Shown: one piece after another, positions 25,110-32,297 of the stretch
Position numbering within the stretch: position 1 is the first letter of the stretch
Layout: each line of letters begins with the position of its first letter
Origin: an uncultured Lachnospiraceae bacterium
GTDB taxonomy: Bacteria > Bacillota > Clostridia > Lachnospirales > Lachnospiraceae
Assembly: GCA_902796425.1 (NCBI GenBank)
Contig: CADBPC010000018.1
Coordinates: 1-32,745 of the forward strand
DNA: 32,745 bases
Direction of reading: 5' to 3'
The notes under the pieces: generated by a model
Database searches by the model: none
Seen by the model: the letters and a program-made list of their open reading frames with translations, nothing else
Told to the model about the DNA's origin: nothing
Position numbers and translations under genes: made by a program

Positions 25110-26129
25110 ATGGCTAGAATAGGAATTATCGGTGCCGGCAGCTGGGGAACCGCACTGGCTTTTGAGCTGTCAGGCAACGGACATTCGATCACGATCTGGT
25201 CGATCGATCCGGAAGAAGTCCGGATGCTGAATACATATCATGAGCAGAAGGTAAAGCTGCCCGGCGTGATTCTAAAGGATACGATCACGGCGACGGACAA
25301 GCTTGATATCGCAATCTTCGGAATGGATCTTCTGGTCCTTGCAGTCCCTTCACCCTTTACAAGGCAGACGGCGCGGAAAATGCAGCCGTATGTCGAGGAC
25401 GGACAGCTTATCGTCTCCGTCGCCAAGGGCATTGAAGAGGATACGCTGCTTACGCTCAGCGAGATTATCGAACAGGAAATCCCGCAGTGCCGCACAGCCG
25501 TCCTGTGCGGCCCTACGCACGCCGAGGAAGTGGGAAGGTCGCTTCCCACGGCAATTGTCGCCGGCAGTACGGATGACAGGACAGCCCGCTACGTGCAGGA
25601 TATTTTCATGAGCAGGACTTTCAGAGTCTATACGAGCCCCGATATTCTCGGCATGCAGATCGGGGCTGCGCTTAAAAATGTTGTCGCTCTTGCCGCCGGC
25701 ATTTCCGACGGACTCGGATTCGGTGATAATACGAGAGCGGCGCTGATAACAAGAGGAATTGCCGAGATCGGACGAATCGGGTGTGCGATGGGCGGAAAGC
25801 CCGAGACCTTTGCGGGACTTACGGGAACCGGAGATCTTATCGTAACCTGTTCTTCCATGCATTCACGCAACCGCCGCGCAGGGATTCTGATCGGACAGGG
25901 AAAGACGCCGAAGGAAGCCATGGACGAGGTTCAGCAGGTAGTAGAGGGCGTTTTTTCCGCGAAAGCGGCGAAGCAGCTCTCTGAAAAATACAAGGTGGAC
26001 ACACCGATCATTAACGAGGTATACGCGGTCCTGTTCGAAGGCAGAAACGCTGCCGACGCCGTGACCGATCTTATGCTTAGAGATAAAAAACAGGAGCAGG
26101 AAAATGGAAAAGAACATGACAATTTATGA
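25110..26129 (+). CDS. gpsA: NAD(P)-dependent glycerol-3-phosphate dehydrogenase
   Basis: A 339-residue cytoplasmic enzyme that reduces dihydroxyacetone phosphate to glycerol 3-phosphate for phospholipids. N-terminal Rossmann motif GAGSWGTALA (9-18), LAVPSPFTR, VAKGIEE, CGPTHAEEV, the catalytic lysine in GAALKNVVALAAGI, and TGTGDLIVTCSS with RNRRAG for the phosphate. The ribosome binding site is weak (start four bases after plsY), suggesting coupling. The C-terminal tail, rich in lysine, glutamate and glutamine, extends 26 bases into tyrS. Confidence 0.97.
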   Translation: MARIGIIGAGSWGTALAFELSGNGHSITIWSIDPEEVRMLNTYHEQKVKLPGVILKDTITATDKLDIAIFGMDLLVLAVPSPFTRQTARKMQPYVEDGQLIVSVAKGIEEDTLLTLSEIIEQEIPQCRTAVLCGPTHAEEVGRSLPTAIVAGSTDDRTARYVQDIFMSRTFRVYTSPDILGMQIGAALKNVVALAAGISDGLGFGDNTRAALITRGIAEIGRIGCAMGGKPETFAGLTGTGDLIVTCSSMHSRNRRAGILIGQGKTPKEAMDEVQQVVEGVFSAKAAKQLSEKYKVDTPIINEVYAVLFEGRNAADAVTDLMLRDKKQEQENGKEHDNL

Positions 26130-27351
26130 AGAGCTGCAGGCAAGAGGACTGCTTGCCCAGCTCACGGATGAGAAGGAAATCGCCCAGCTGATCAACGCAG
26201 GCAAGGCGACGTTCTATATCGGTTTTGACCCGACGGCAGATTCTCTGCATGTCGGCCACTTTATGGCACTTCTTCTCATGAAGCGTCTGCAGGAAGCCGG
26301 AAACCAGCCGATCGCGCTGGTCGGCGGCGGAACCGGAATGATCGGAGACCCCTCCGGAAGAACCGATCTCAGATCTATGATGACGATTGAGACGATCGAC
26401 CACAACTGTGAGTGCTTCAAAAAGCAGATGAGCCGCTTTATCGAGTTCGGCGAGGGCCCGGGCAAGGCAAAGATGGTCAATAACGCCGACTGGCTCAGGG
26501 ATCTCAACTACATTGAGTTTATCCGTGATATCGGAGTTCATTTCTCCGTAAACGAAATGCTGCGCGCACGCTGCTATGAGCAGCGCCTTGAGAGGGGCCT
26601 TTCCTTCCTCGAGTTCAACTACATGCTGATGCAGGCCTATGACTTCCTCAACCTGTACGAGAAATACGGCTGCCAGATGCAGTTCGGCGGTGACGATCAG
26701 TGGAGCAACATGCTGGCCGGCACGGACCTGATCCGCAGAAAGCTGCAGAAGGACGCATACGCCATGACCATCACCCTTCTTCTCAACTCCGAAGGAAAGA
26801 AGATGGGCAAGACGGCAAAGGGCGCCGTATGGCTGGATCCCGACAAGACGAGACCGTACGATTTCTACCAGTACTGGCGCAACATCGGCGACGCGGATGT
26901 CCTTAAGTGCCTGCGCATGATGACCTTCCTTCCTCTCGAGCAGATCGATGAGATGGACAAGTGGGAGGGCAGCCAGCTCAACGAAGCAAAGAAGATCCTG
27001 GCTTATGAGCTCACAAGCCTCGTCCACGGCGATGATGAGGCAAAGAAAGCCCAGGCAGGCGCCGCGGCACTGTTTACCGGCGGAGCCGTAATAAACGACG
27101 ATATGCCCGAGACCATCCTGACAGATGATGACTTCATGGAAGACGGCACCGTCGACATCCTTGCCATCATGGTAAAGAGTGGAATGGAGCAGTCCAGAAA
27201 CAACGCCCGCAAGAACGTACAGGCGGGAAGCGTTACCGTGGACGGAGAGAAGGTCGATGACTTCAAGAAGGCCTACACCAAGGACGACCTGAAGGACGGA
27301 ATCCTCGTGAAGAGAGGAAAGAAGACGTTCAAGAAAGTACGGTATGAATAA
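26104..27351 (+). CDS. tyrS: Tyrosyl-tRNA synthetase
   Basis: A 415-residue class I synthetase that charges tRNA-Tyr. FYIGFDPTADSLHVGHFM holds the HIGH motif (as HVGH), QFGGDDQWSNM binds tyrosine, and EGKKMGKTAKGAVWLD holds the KMSKS motif (as KMGKT). A C-terminal S4-like RNA-binding domain is present (NNARKNVQAGSVTVDGEKV, about 363-381). The ATG at 26104 has AGGAGCAGG upstream and overlaps gpsA by 26 bases; an ATG at 26116 is possible. No T-box leader is seen, in line with tyrS being last in an operon rather than having its own promoter. Confidence 0.97.
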   Translation: MEKNMTIYEELQARGLLAQLTDEKEIAQLINAGKATFYIGFDPTADSLHVGHFMALLLMKRLQEAGNQPIALVGGGTGMIGDPSGRTDLRSMMTIETIDHNCECFKKQMSRFIEFGEGPGKAKMVNNADWLRDLNYIEFIRDIGVHFSVNEMLRARCYEQRLERGLSFLEFNYMLMQAYDFLNLYEKYGCQMQFGGDDQWSNMLAGTDLIRRKLQKDAYAMTITLLLNSEGKKMGKTAKGAVWLDPDKTRPYDFYQYWRNIGDADVLKCLRMMTFLPLEQIDEMDKWEGSQLNEAKKILAYELTSLVHGDDEAKKAQAGAAALFTGGAVINDDMPETILTDDDFMEDGTVDILAIMVKSGMEQSRNNARKNVQAGSVTVDGEKVDDFKKAYTKDDLKDGILVKRGKKTFKKVRYE

Positions 27352-27362
27352 ATATCAGTGCA

Positions 27363-27391
27363 GTCGCGGGGGCAGCCCCGCGGCTTTTTTT
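27363..27391 (+). terminator. Strong intrinsic terminator after tyrS
   Basis: A 9-bp GC-rich stem (27363-27371 with 27376-27384, one G-U pair) and a four-base loop are followed by seven T's (27385-27391). It ends the prs-to-tyrS operon. Confidence 0.93.
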
Positions 27392-27394
27392 ATG

Positions 27395-27540
27395 CTATTT
27401 GCCCTGCACGCAGGGGATGCCTGCTCACGCGGGCCTTGCTCGCAGTCTGCCGCAATGTTCGGCAGGCATTGCCCTGCGCCACGGGTAATAGAGAGCAACA
27501 TATTGAAGCAGCGGGGCGGGCTCCGGCGATGTACAGAAAC
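27395..27540. other. Non-coding stretch rich in GC inverted repeats
   Basis: Between two terminators. It holds CCCTG/CAGGG (27402-27406/27411-27415), CTGCCG/CGGCAG (27447-27452/27460-27465) and an alternative longer pairing TGCCTG/CAGGCA (27418-27423/27463-27468). No convincing gene or promoter is seen and it matches no RNA family I can name. It could be a decayed repeat element. Confidence 0.4.
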
Positions 27541-27550
27541 AGGAATAAGA

Positions 27551-27580
27551 AAAGGAGCTCTGTGCGAGCTCCTTTCCTTT
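27551..27580. terminator. Bidirectional terminator between convergent genes
   Basis: A perfect 10-bp stem (AAAGGAGCTC at 27551-27560, GAGCTCCTTT at 27566-27575) is extended by partial pairing of the A-rich left flank with the T-rich right flank. It lies 37 bases after the stop of the minus-strand lipoprotein, which it most likely serves. Confidence 0.8.
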
Positions 27581-27611
27581 ATTCCGTATTATGAACGTTT
27601 GGTTGTTCGGG

Positions 27612-28103
27612 CTATTCGGTGTCTTCGGTGACGGTCATTCCTTCGGGGATTTCGCCGTGGAGGAAGGTGACCATGTAATCGAGGCGGCCGAAGGATTCGT
27701 TCATGTAGTCCTGTGCGTTCGCAAAGGCCTGGCTGTCGAAGGCTTCGCTTTCAAAGGCGAGGTGATACTGTTCTGCGGCGGCGTCCATGTAGAAGGCGGC
27801 CTGTCTGCACATTTCCTGCGCGTTTTCAAATTCTTCAGGGGCATCGAGCTGTGCACCGTCGTCGATCGCCGCCTTGAGTTCGTCAACCGCGGCAAGGAAC
27901 TGTCCGGGCGCATCTTCGCTGTCCGGATCGATGGTGTCGATGTAGTCGCTGCAGGCGGCAACCTTGTCAAAGAATGAATCTACGCTGCCGTGGTATGCCG
28001 AGAGCTCGTCCGCCTGCTCGGTTGATCCGCAGGCCGAAAGCATACAGGATATAAGAACAACGGCCAGAAAGCCGGTGAAAGATGCGCGCATTCTGAACTT
28101 CAT
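27612..28103 (-). CDS. Small acidic lipoprotein of unknown function
   Basis: A 163-residue exported lipoprotein. The N-terminus has basic residues, a hydrophobic stretch and the lipobox LSAC with the modified cysteine at residue 25. The mature part is acidic, rich in alanine, glutamate and aspartate, and looks all-helical (repeated stretches such as FLAAVDELKAAIDDG and ENAQEMCRQAAFYMDAAAEQ), suggesting a helical bundle. I recognise no named family. The ATG at 28103 has AAAGG eight bases upstream; ATGs further upstream lack a ribosome binding site. It has its own promoter and terminator and is divergent from ilvB, so it is a single-gene unit. Confidence 0.82.
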   Translation of the reverse strand: MKFRMRASFTGFLAVVLISCMLSACGSTEQADELSAYHGSVDSFFDKVAACSDYIDTIDPDSEDAPGQFLAAVDELKAAIDDGAQLDAPEEFENAQEMCRQAAFYMDAAAEQYHLAFESEAFDSQAFANAQDYMNESFGRLDYMVTFLHGEIPEGMTVTEDTE

Positions 28104-28147
28104 ATTACTATTGCCTTTCATAAAAGATATGTGTAACAGTGAATATA

Positions 28148-28156
28148 ATTGTAGCA
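28148..28156 (-). promoter_or_regulatory. Extended -10 promoter for the lipoprotein gene
   Basis: On the minus strand TGC is followed directly by TACAAT (28153 down to 28148). No good -35 hexamer is found, which fits an extended -10 promoter. Transcription would start near 28141, about 38 bases before the ATG. Confidence 0.5.
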
Positions 28157-28202
28157 TATTTTATCAGGGAACGCCTATTGCGTTCTTGCCGCGATGACTG
28201 TG

Positions 28203-28231
28203 TTGAAGGTATGTGATTTTAGTGATAGTAT
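28203..28231 (+). promoter_or_regulatory. Probable promoter of the ilvB operon
   Basis: TTGAAG (28203-28208) and TAGTAT (28226-28231) are 17 bases apart, with TGA directly before the -10 hexamer. The start would be near 28238, leaving a leader of about 95 bases before ilvB. Confidence 0.6.
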
Positions 28232-28245
28232 TTATGATTATCACT
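28221..28245. promoter_or_regulatory. Operator-like inverted repeat over the ilvB -10 and start site
   Basis: AGTGATA (28221-28227) and TATCACT (28239-28245) are perfect reverse complements 11 bases apart. They straddle the -10 hexamer and the presumed transcription start, a typical place for a repressor site. The regulator is not identified. Confidence 0.5.
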
Positions 28246-28247
28246 TT

Positions 28248-28280
28248 TTGCAGGCCTTAGTTTCCTGCCTGCAATATTTT
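28248..28280 (+). promoter_or_regulatory. Leader hairpin of ilvB, possible attenuator
   Basis: A 7-bp perfect stem (TTGCAGG at 28248-28254, CCTGCAA at 28268-28274) is followed by TATTTT. A second hairpin (TGCCG at 28289-28293, CGGCA at 28315-28319, with inner GCG/CGC) ends just before the GGAGG of ilvB. No clear leader peptide rich in branched-chain codons is seen. Confidence 0.4.
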
Positions 28281-28331
28281 CGCATATCTGCCGTGCGCGC
28301 CTTCGCTGACGCTGCGGCATGGAGGAAAATT

Positions 28332-29972
28332 ATGACAGGAGCGGATGCCATCATCAAATGTCTCGTCAATGAAGGCGTTGAGTACGTGTTCGGATATCCG
28401 GGCGTTGCGATCGCGCCTTTTTTTGACAGTATTCTGGAATCCGGTATTCATTCTATACTTGTGCGGCAGGAGCAGAATGCCGCACACGCCGCGAGCGGAT
28501 ACGCCAGGATCAGCGGCAAGACAGGCGTTGTGGCGGTCACCAGCGGCCCCGGTGCGACAAACCTGATCACGGGTATCGCTACGGCCTTTGCGGACAGTAT
28601 TCCGATGGTATGCATCACCGGTCAGGTCAACTCCAAACTGATGGGCAGTGATGTCTTTCAGGAAGCGGATATCTCAGGCGCGGTCGAGTCGTTCGTAAAA
28701 TACAGCTATATTCTTCGCGACGCGGCCGATATCCCGCGTGTTTTCAAGGAAGCGTTCATGATCGCCTCCACCGGCCGCAAGGGCCCCGTGCTTATCGATA
28801 TTCCCATTGATATCCAGCAGGCGAATATTTCCAGATATGTATATCCGGAAGACGTCAAGATGCGCACCTACAAGCCGACCGTTTCCGGACATGCCGTGCA
28901 GATCAAAAAGGTTATCACCGCACTCGGAAAGGTCAAAAGGCCGATCCTCTGCGTGGGCGGCGGCGTTCATCTTTCGGACGGTGTTGCGAAGGTACGCGCC
29001 TTTGCGGAGAAATTCGGAATTCCGGTGGTCTCTACAATGATGGGGCTTTCCGCCATGCCCAGCGACCATCCACTGTATTTCGGAATGGTTGGCAACAATG
29101 GGCAGCAGTACGGAAACCGGGCCATGAATGAGTCGGATATGATCATCATGGTCGGCGCACGTGTGGCCGACCGGTCGATCAGCCAGCCGGACCTGATCAC
29201 GGACAACAAGATTCTGGTCCACATTGATGTCGATCCCGCGGAAATCGGAAAGAACGCCGGCCCCAATGTCCCTCTGGTCGGCGACATCAGTCATATTTTC
29301 ACAAAATTCCTTGAGCAGGAGCCTGCTGCCGATTATTCCGCATGGGTTAAGGTCCTTGAGGGATACCGGAACGTCGGCGAACATACAAGGCAGAAGAACA
29401 TTAAGGATGCGATCCGTCAGGCGGATCCGGACGGAATCCATCCCGCAACCTTCATAAGGGCCCTGTCACTGGCGATGGATGAGAACGCGGTCTATGTGGC
29501 GGACGTGGGTCAGAACCAGATGTGGTCCTGCGCAAACGCCTGGATCCGCAGCGGAAGATTTCTTACCAGCGGCGGCATGGGAACGATGGGCTATGCGGTT
29601 CCTGCGGCCATGGGCGCACAGGTTGCGGACCCCGACAGGCAGGTTGTCGCGGTCTGCGGCGACGGCGGCTTTCAGATGACCATGATGGAGCTGGCGACAA
29701 TAAGGCAGCAGAACATTCATGCCAAAATCGTAGTTATCAAAAACGGCTATCTCGGACTTGTCAGGCAGTATCAGCACTATTCCTACAAGGACCGCTACAG
29801 CGTGGTCGACCTGGGCAGCTGGCCGGATCTCGAAAAGCTGACACAGGCGTACGGAATGGACTTTATCAGGGTCAGCAGAAAAGAAGAGCAGGAAAAAGCG
29901 ATCGAAGATTTCCTTGCCGACAGCGCGCCGGTACTGATGGAGGTCGACGTGGCAATGGAGCTTTTGTCTTAA
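28332..29972 (+). CDS. ilvB: Acetolactate synthase large subunit
   Basis: A 546-residue ThDP enzyme that condenses pyruvate with pyruvate or 2-oxobutyrate, the first common step of valine, leucine and isoleucine synthesis. E47 in LVRQEQNAAH activates ThDP; GYARISGKTGVVAVTSGPGATN is the substrate-side region (28496-28561); GDGGFQMTMMELATI with IKNGYLGLVRQ is the metal/ThDP motif. The presence of ilvN genes marks it as the biosynthetic form. The ATG at 28332 follows GGAGGAAAAT; the frame is open 46 codons further upstream, but that part is leader. The operon continues with the first ilvN after 61 bases. Confidence 0.95.
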   Translation: MTGADAIIKCLVNEGVEYVFGYPGVAIAPFFDSILESGIHSILVRQEQNAAHAASGYARISGKTGVVAVTSGPGATNLITGIATAFADSIPMVCITGQVNSKLMGSDVFQEADISGAVESFVKYSYILRDAADIPRVFKEAFMIASTGRKGPVLIDIPIDIQQANISRYVYPEDVKMRTYKPTVSGHAVQIKKVITALGKVKRPILCVGGGVHLSDGVAKVRAFAEKFGIPVVSTMMGLSAMPSDHPLYFGMVGNNGQQYGNRAMNESDMIIMVGARVADRSISQPDLITDNKILVHIDVDPAEIGKNAGPNVPLVGDISHIFTKFLEQEPAADYSAWVKVLEGYRNVGEHTRQKNIKDAIRQADPDGIHPATFIRALSLAMDENAVYVADVGQNQMWSCANAWIRSGRFLTSGGMGTMGYAVPAAMGAQVADPDRQVVAVCGDGGFQMTMMELATIRQQNIHAKIVVIKNGYLGLVRQYQHYSYKDRYSVVDLGSWPDLEKLTQAYGMDFIRVSRKEEQEKAIEDFLADSAPVLMEVDVAMELLS

Positions 29973-30033
29973 ACAGGAGGCGCTTTAACGACCTGCCTGG
30001 CTGCAGGACCCTATATGCTGAAGGAGTGACAAA

Positions 30034-30519
30034 ATGAAGCGTATCTATTCTGTCCTTGTTGAAAACAGAGCCGGCGTGCTCTGCAAGGTGGCCGGACTTT
30101 TCTGGAGAAGATGTTTTAATATCGATTCGCTTGCCGTCGGCGAGACGGATGACAGGGAGGTATCCCACATGATCATCGTCAGCAGCGGCGACAAGAAGAC
30201 CCTTGAACAGATTGAAAAGCAGCTGAACAAGAAGCTCGACGTCATCAAGGTCAAAACCTTTGACGAGCATGAGGCTGTCAGCCGCGAGCTTATGCTGATC
30301 AAGGTCAAATACAACCGCGATAACCGCCGCGATATCATGGAGAACTGTTCAATCATGGGCGCGCAGATCATTGACATGTCCAAATCCCTGATGACGATCC
30401 AGATCTGCGATACGCCGGAGAGGGTTGAGATGTTTCTTGAAACCTTCAGGACCATCAGCATTGTGGAACTGACCCGCACGGGAACCATTGCCGTTCCGAA
30501 GTGCACAGGCACTGTATAG
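30034..30519 (+). CDS. ilvN: Acetolactate synthase small subunit (copy 1)
   Basis: A 161-residue regulatory subunit. The N-terminal ACT domain (MKRIYSVLVENRAGVLCKVA, residues 1-20) has N11, G14 and N29, the positions that bind valine in E. coli IlvH. The C-terminal domain (about 78-161) has RELMLIKVKYN and VELTRTGTIA. It activates the large subunit and confers feedback inhibition. A ribosome binding site, AAGGAGTG, lies before the ATG. It clearly differs from the second ilvN (for example LFWRRCFNIDSLAVGE against LFSRRGYNIESITAGN), so the two are not recent duplicates. Confidence 0.93.
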   Translation: MKRIYSVLVENRAGVLCKVAGLFWRRCFNIDSLAVGETDDREVSHMIIVSSGDKKTLEQIEKQLNKKLDVIKVKTFDEHEAVSRELMLIKVKYNRDNRRDIMENCSIMGAQIIDMSKSLMTIQICDTPERVEMFLETFRTISIVELTRTGTIAVPKCTGTV

Positions 30520-30535
30520 AAGTTTGGGGGATAAA

Positions 30536-31654
30536 ATGGATCTTAATGAACTGCTGCAGGCCGCAAAGGAAAAAGAGGCCTCCGATCTGCATATCACGGT
30601 AGGTTCACCCCCTGTAGTGCGGATTCACAATAAGCTGACCGTGATGACGGAGTATCCGAAGCTGATGCCTGCGGATACGCAGTCGCTTTTATTCAGCATT
30701 ATGGACGACGAACATCTTGAAACGCTCCGCCGCACCGGCGAGGTCGATCTGTCTTACGGCGTAGCGCAGATCGGACGTTTCAGGGTCAATGTCTACCGCC
30801 AGAGAGGCACCTACTCGGCAGCAATCCGTCTTATGAGCTCCAAAATACCCACCGTGGAAGAGCTGGGCATCCCTCAGACGGTCGTTGATCTGTACAATAA
30901 ACAGAGCGGCCTGGTACTCGTTACCGGTCCCACTGGCTCCGGAAAGTCAACGACGCTGGCCGCGCTGATCCAGAAGATCAACGACAACCGCCGCTGCCAT
31001 GTCCTGACGCTGGAGGATCCGATCGAGTATCTTTACCGGCACAATAATTCCCTCATCGACCAGAGGGAAATCGGACTGGACAGCGCCAGCTTTGCCTCCG
31101 GCCTTCGCGCTGCGCTGCGTGAGGACCCGGACGTCATCCTGGTCGGCGAAATGCGTGACCCGGAGACGATCAGCATCGCAGTAACCGCCGCGGAAACAGG
31201 GCACCTTGTCTTCTCAACGCTCCATACAACCGGGGCGGCATCGACCATCGGACGTATTGTCGACGCATTTCCCGAGGGGCAGAAGGAACAGATACGCACA
31301 CAGCTTGCACTTGTACTGGAATCCGTCGTCTCCCAGAGGCTCCTGCCGAGAGCGGACAGGCCCGGGCGGATCGCGTGCTTTGAGATCATGCACTGTACGC
31401 CCGCCATCCGGAGTCTTATCAGGGATAACAAGACCTTCCAGATTCCCAGCATCATCCAGACAAACCGAAAGCTCGGGATGATCACCATGGACGACGCCCT
31501 GATCGAAGCCATGCAGGCAGGAAAGATCAGCAGGGAAATGGTGATGGAATATGCATCCGATCCCGCGCTGGCCGCTTCAAGGCTCGGCATCGCGCCCCCT
31601 CCGGGACGGGAGGACGCAGCGCCTGCAAGGGAAAACAGGCGTCCCGGCTGGTAA
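30536..31654 (+). CDS. pilT: PilT-type retraction ATPase
   Basis: A 372-residue hexameric ATPase that retracts type IV pili. N-terminal PAS-like part (EASDLHITVGSPPVVRI), Walker A GPTGSGKSTT from residue 131, the Asp box TLEDPIEYLY, Walker B VILVGEMRDPETI, and His box TGHLVFSTLHTTGAA. AIRSLIRDNKTFQI matches the AIRNLIRE motif diagnostic of PilT rather than PilB. The C-terminal tail is proline- and arginine-rich. The ATG at 30536 follows GGGGATAAA. No other pilus gene is near. It starts 16 bases after ilvN copy 1 and ends six bases before the next promoter, so it probably rides on the ilvB transcript. Confidence 0.94.
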   Translation: MDLNELLQAAKEKEASDLHITVGSPPVVRIHNKLTVMTEYPKLMPADTQSLLFSIMDDEHLETLRRTGEVDLSYGVAQIGRFRVNVYRQRGTYSAAIRLMSSKIPTVEELGIPQTVVDLYNKQSGLVLVTGPTGSGKSTTLAALIQKINDNRRCHVLTLEDPIEYLYRHNNSLIDQREIGLDSASFASGLRAALREDPDVILVGEMRDPETISIAVTAAETGHLVFSTLHTTGAASTIGRIVDAFPEGQKEQIRTQLALVLESVVSQRLLPRADRPGRIACFEIMHCTPAIRSLIRDNKTFQIPSIIQTNRKLGMITMDDALIEAMQAGKISREMVMEYASDPALAASRLGIAPPPGREDAAPARENRRPGW

Positions 31655-31660
31655 TTGTTT

Positions 31661-31690
31661 TTGACTTTTAAATATACGTTGACGTATAAT
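31661..31690 (+). promoter_or_regulatory. Promoter of the ilvN2-ilvC unit
   Basis: TTGACT (31661-31666) and a consensus TATAAT (31685-31690) are 18 bases apart, six bases after the pilT stop. Transcription should start near 31697. Confidence 0.8.
31673..31688. promoter_or_regulatory. Perfect inverted repeat over the ilvN2 -10 box
   Basis: TATACG (31673-31678), spacer TTGA, CGTATA (31683-31688) is a perfect 6-bp inverted repeat that enters the -10 hexamer. It may be a repressor site. Confidence 0.45.
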
Positions 31691-31718
31691 CTGTTTTATG
31701 CATGCAGGGAGGATATTT

Positions 31719-32219
31719 ATGCAGAAGAAGGTTTTCCAGCTGCTGGTTGACAATACGTCCGGCGTTCTGAGCCGTATTTCCGGTCTTTTCTCAAGGCGGG
31801 GATATAATATCGAATCGATCACGGCAGGCAACACGGCGGATCCCCGTTTTACCCGCATAACGATTGTTGCCTCGGGCGATGACGATATTCTCGAGCAGAT
31901 TGAGAAGCAGGTCAGGAAGCTGGTAGACGTGCGTGACATCCATGAGCTGAAGCCGGAGGAATCCGTCTTCCGTGAGCTCGCCATGATCAAAGTCAGCTGC
32001 ACGGCCGACCAGAGACAGAACGTGATTGCGCTGGCAGGTATCTTCCGCGGCAATATTATTGATGTCAGCGATGAGAGCCTTATGATCGAGGTCACAGGCA
32101 ATTCGAGCAAGATCGACGCCTTCCTTCATCTTCTGAACGGATATGAAATCCTCGAGCTGGCAAGAACGGGCATTGCAGGCCTCGGCAGAGGTGTCGAGCA
32201 CGTCATCCGCTTTGACTGA
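31719..32219 (+). CDS. ilvN: Acetolactate synthase small subunit (copy 2)
   Basis: A 166-residue ACT-domain regulatory subunit, closer than copy 1 to the standard IlvH/IlvN sequence: GVLSRISGLFSRRGYNIESI (15-34), FTRITIVASGDDDILEQIEK, KLVDVRDIHEL and FRELAMIKVS. The valine-site asparagine and glycine are kept. The ATG at 31719 follows GGAGGATATTT; an ATG seven codons earlier lacks a site. It has its own strong promoter and is followed by ilvC after 78 bases, so the two likely form one unit. Confidence 0.95.
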   Translation: MQKKVFQLLVDNTSGVLSRISGLFSRRGYNIESITAGNTADPRFTRITIVASGDDDILEQIEKQVRKLVDVRDIHELKPEESVFRELAMIKVSCTADQRQNVIALAGIFRGNIIDVSDESLMIEVTGNSSKIDAFLHLLNGYEILELARTGIAGLGRGVEHVIRFD

Positions 32220-32297
32220 AGGCCCGTCTGATTATGTATCTGCGATGTACCGATAACCGGCACATCCTTATAGTTAATTCATAGGAGGAGTAAAAAA

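Noticed and set aside
26077..27027. 316-codon minus-strand open frame opposite tyrS
   Set aside because: Fully opposite tyrosyl-tRNA synthetase; no start signal and no recognisable domain.
27591..27977. 128-codon plus-strand open frame over the lipoprotein
   Set aside because: The minus-strand frame has a lipobox, ribosome binding site, promoter and terminator; the plus-strand frame has none.
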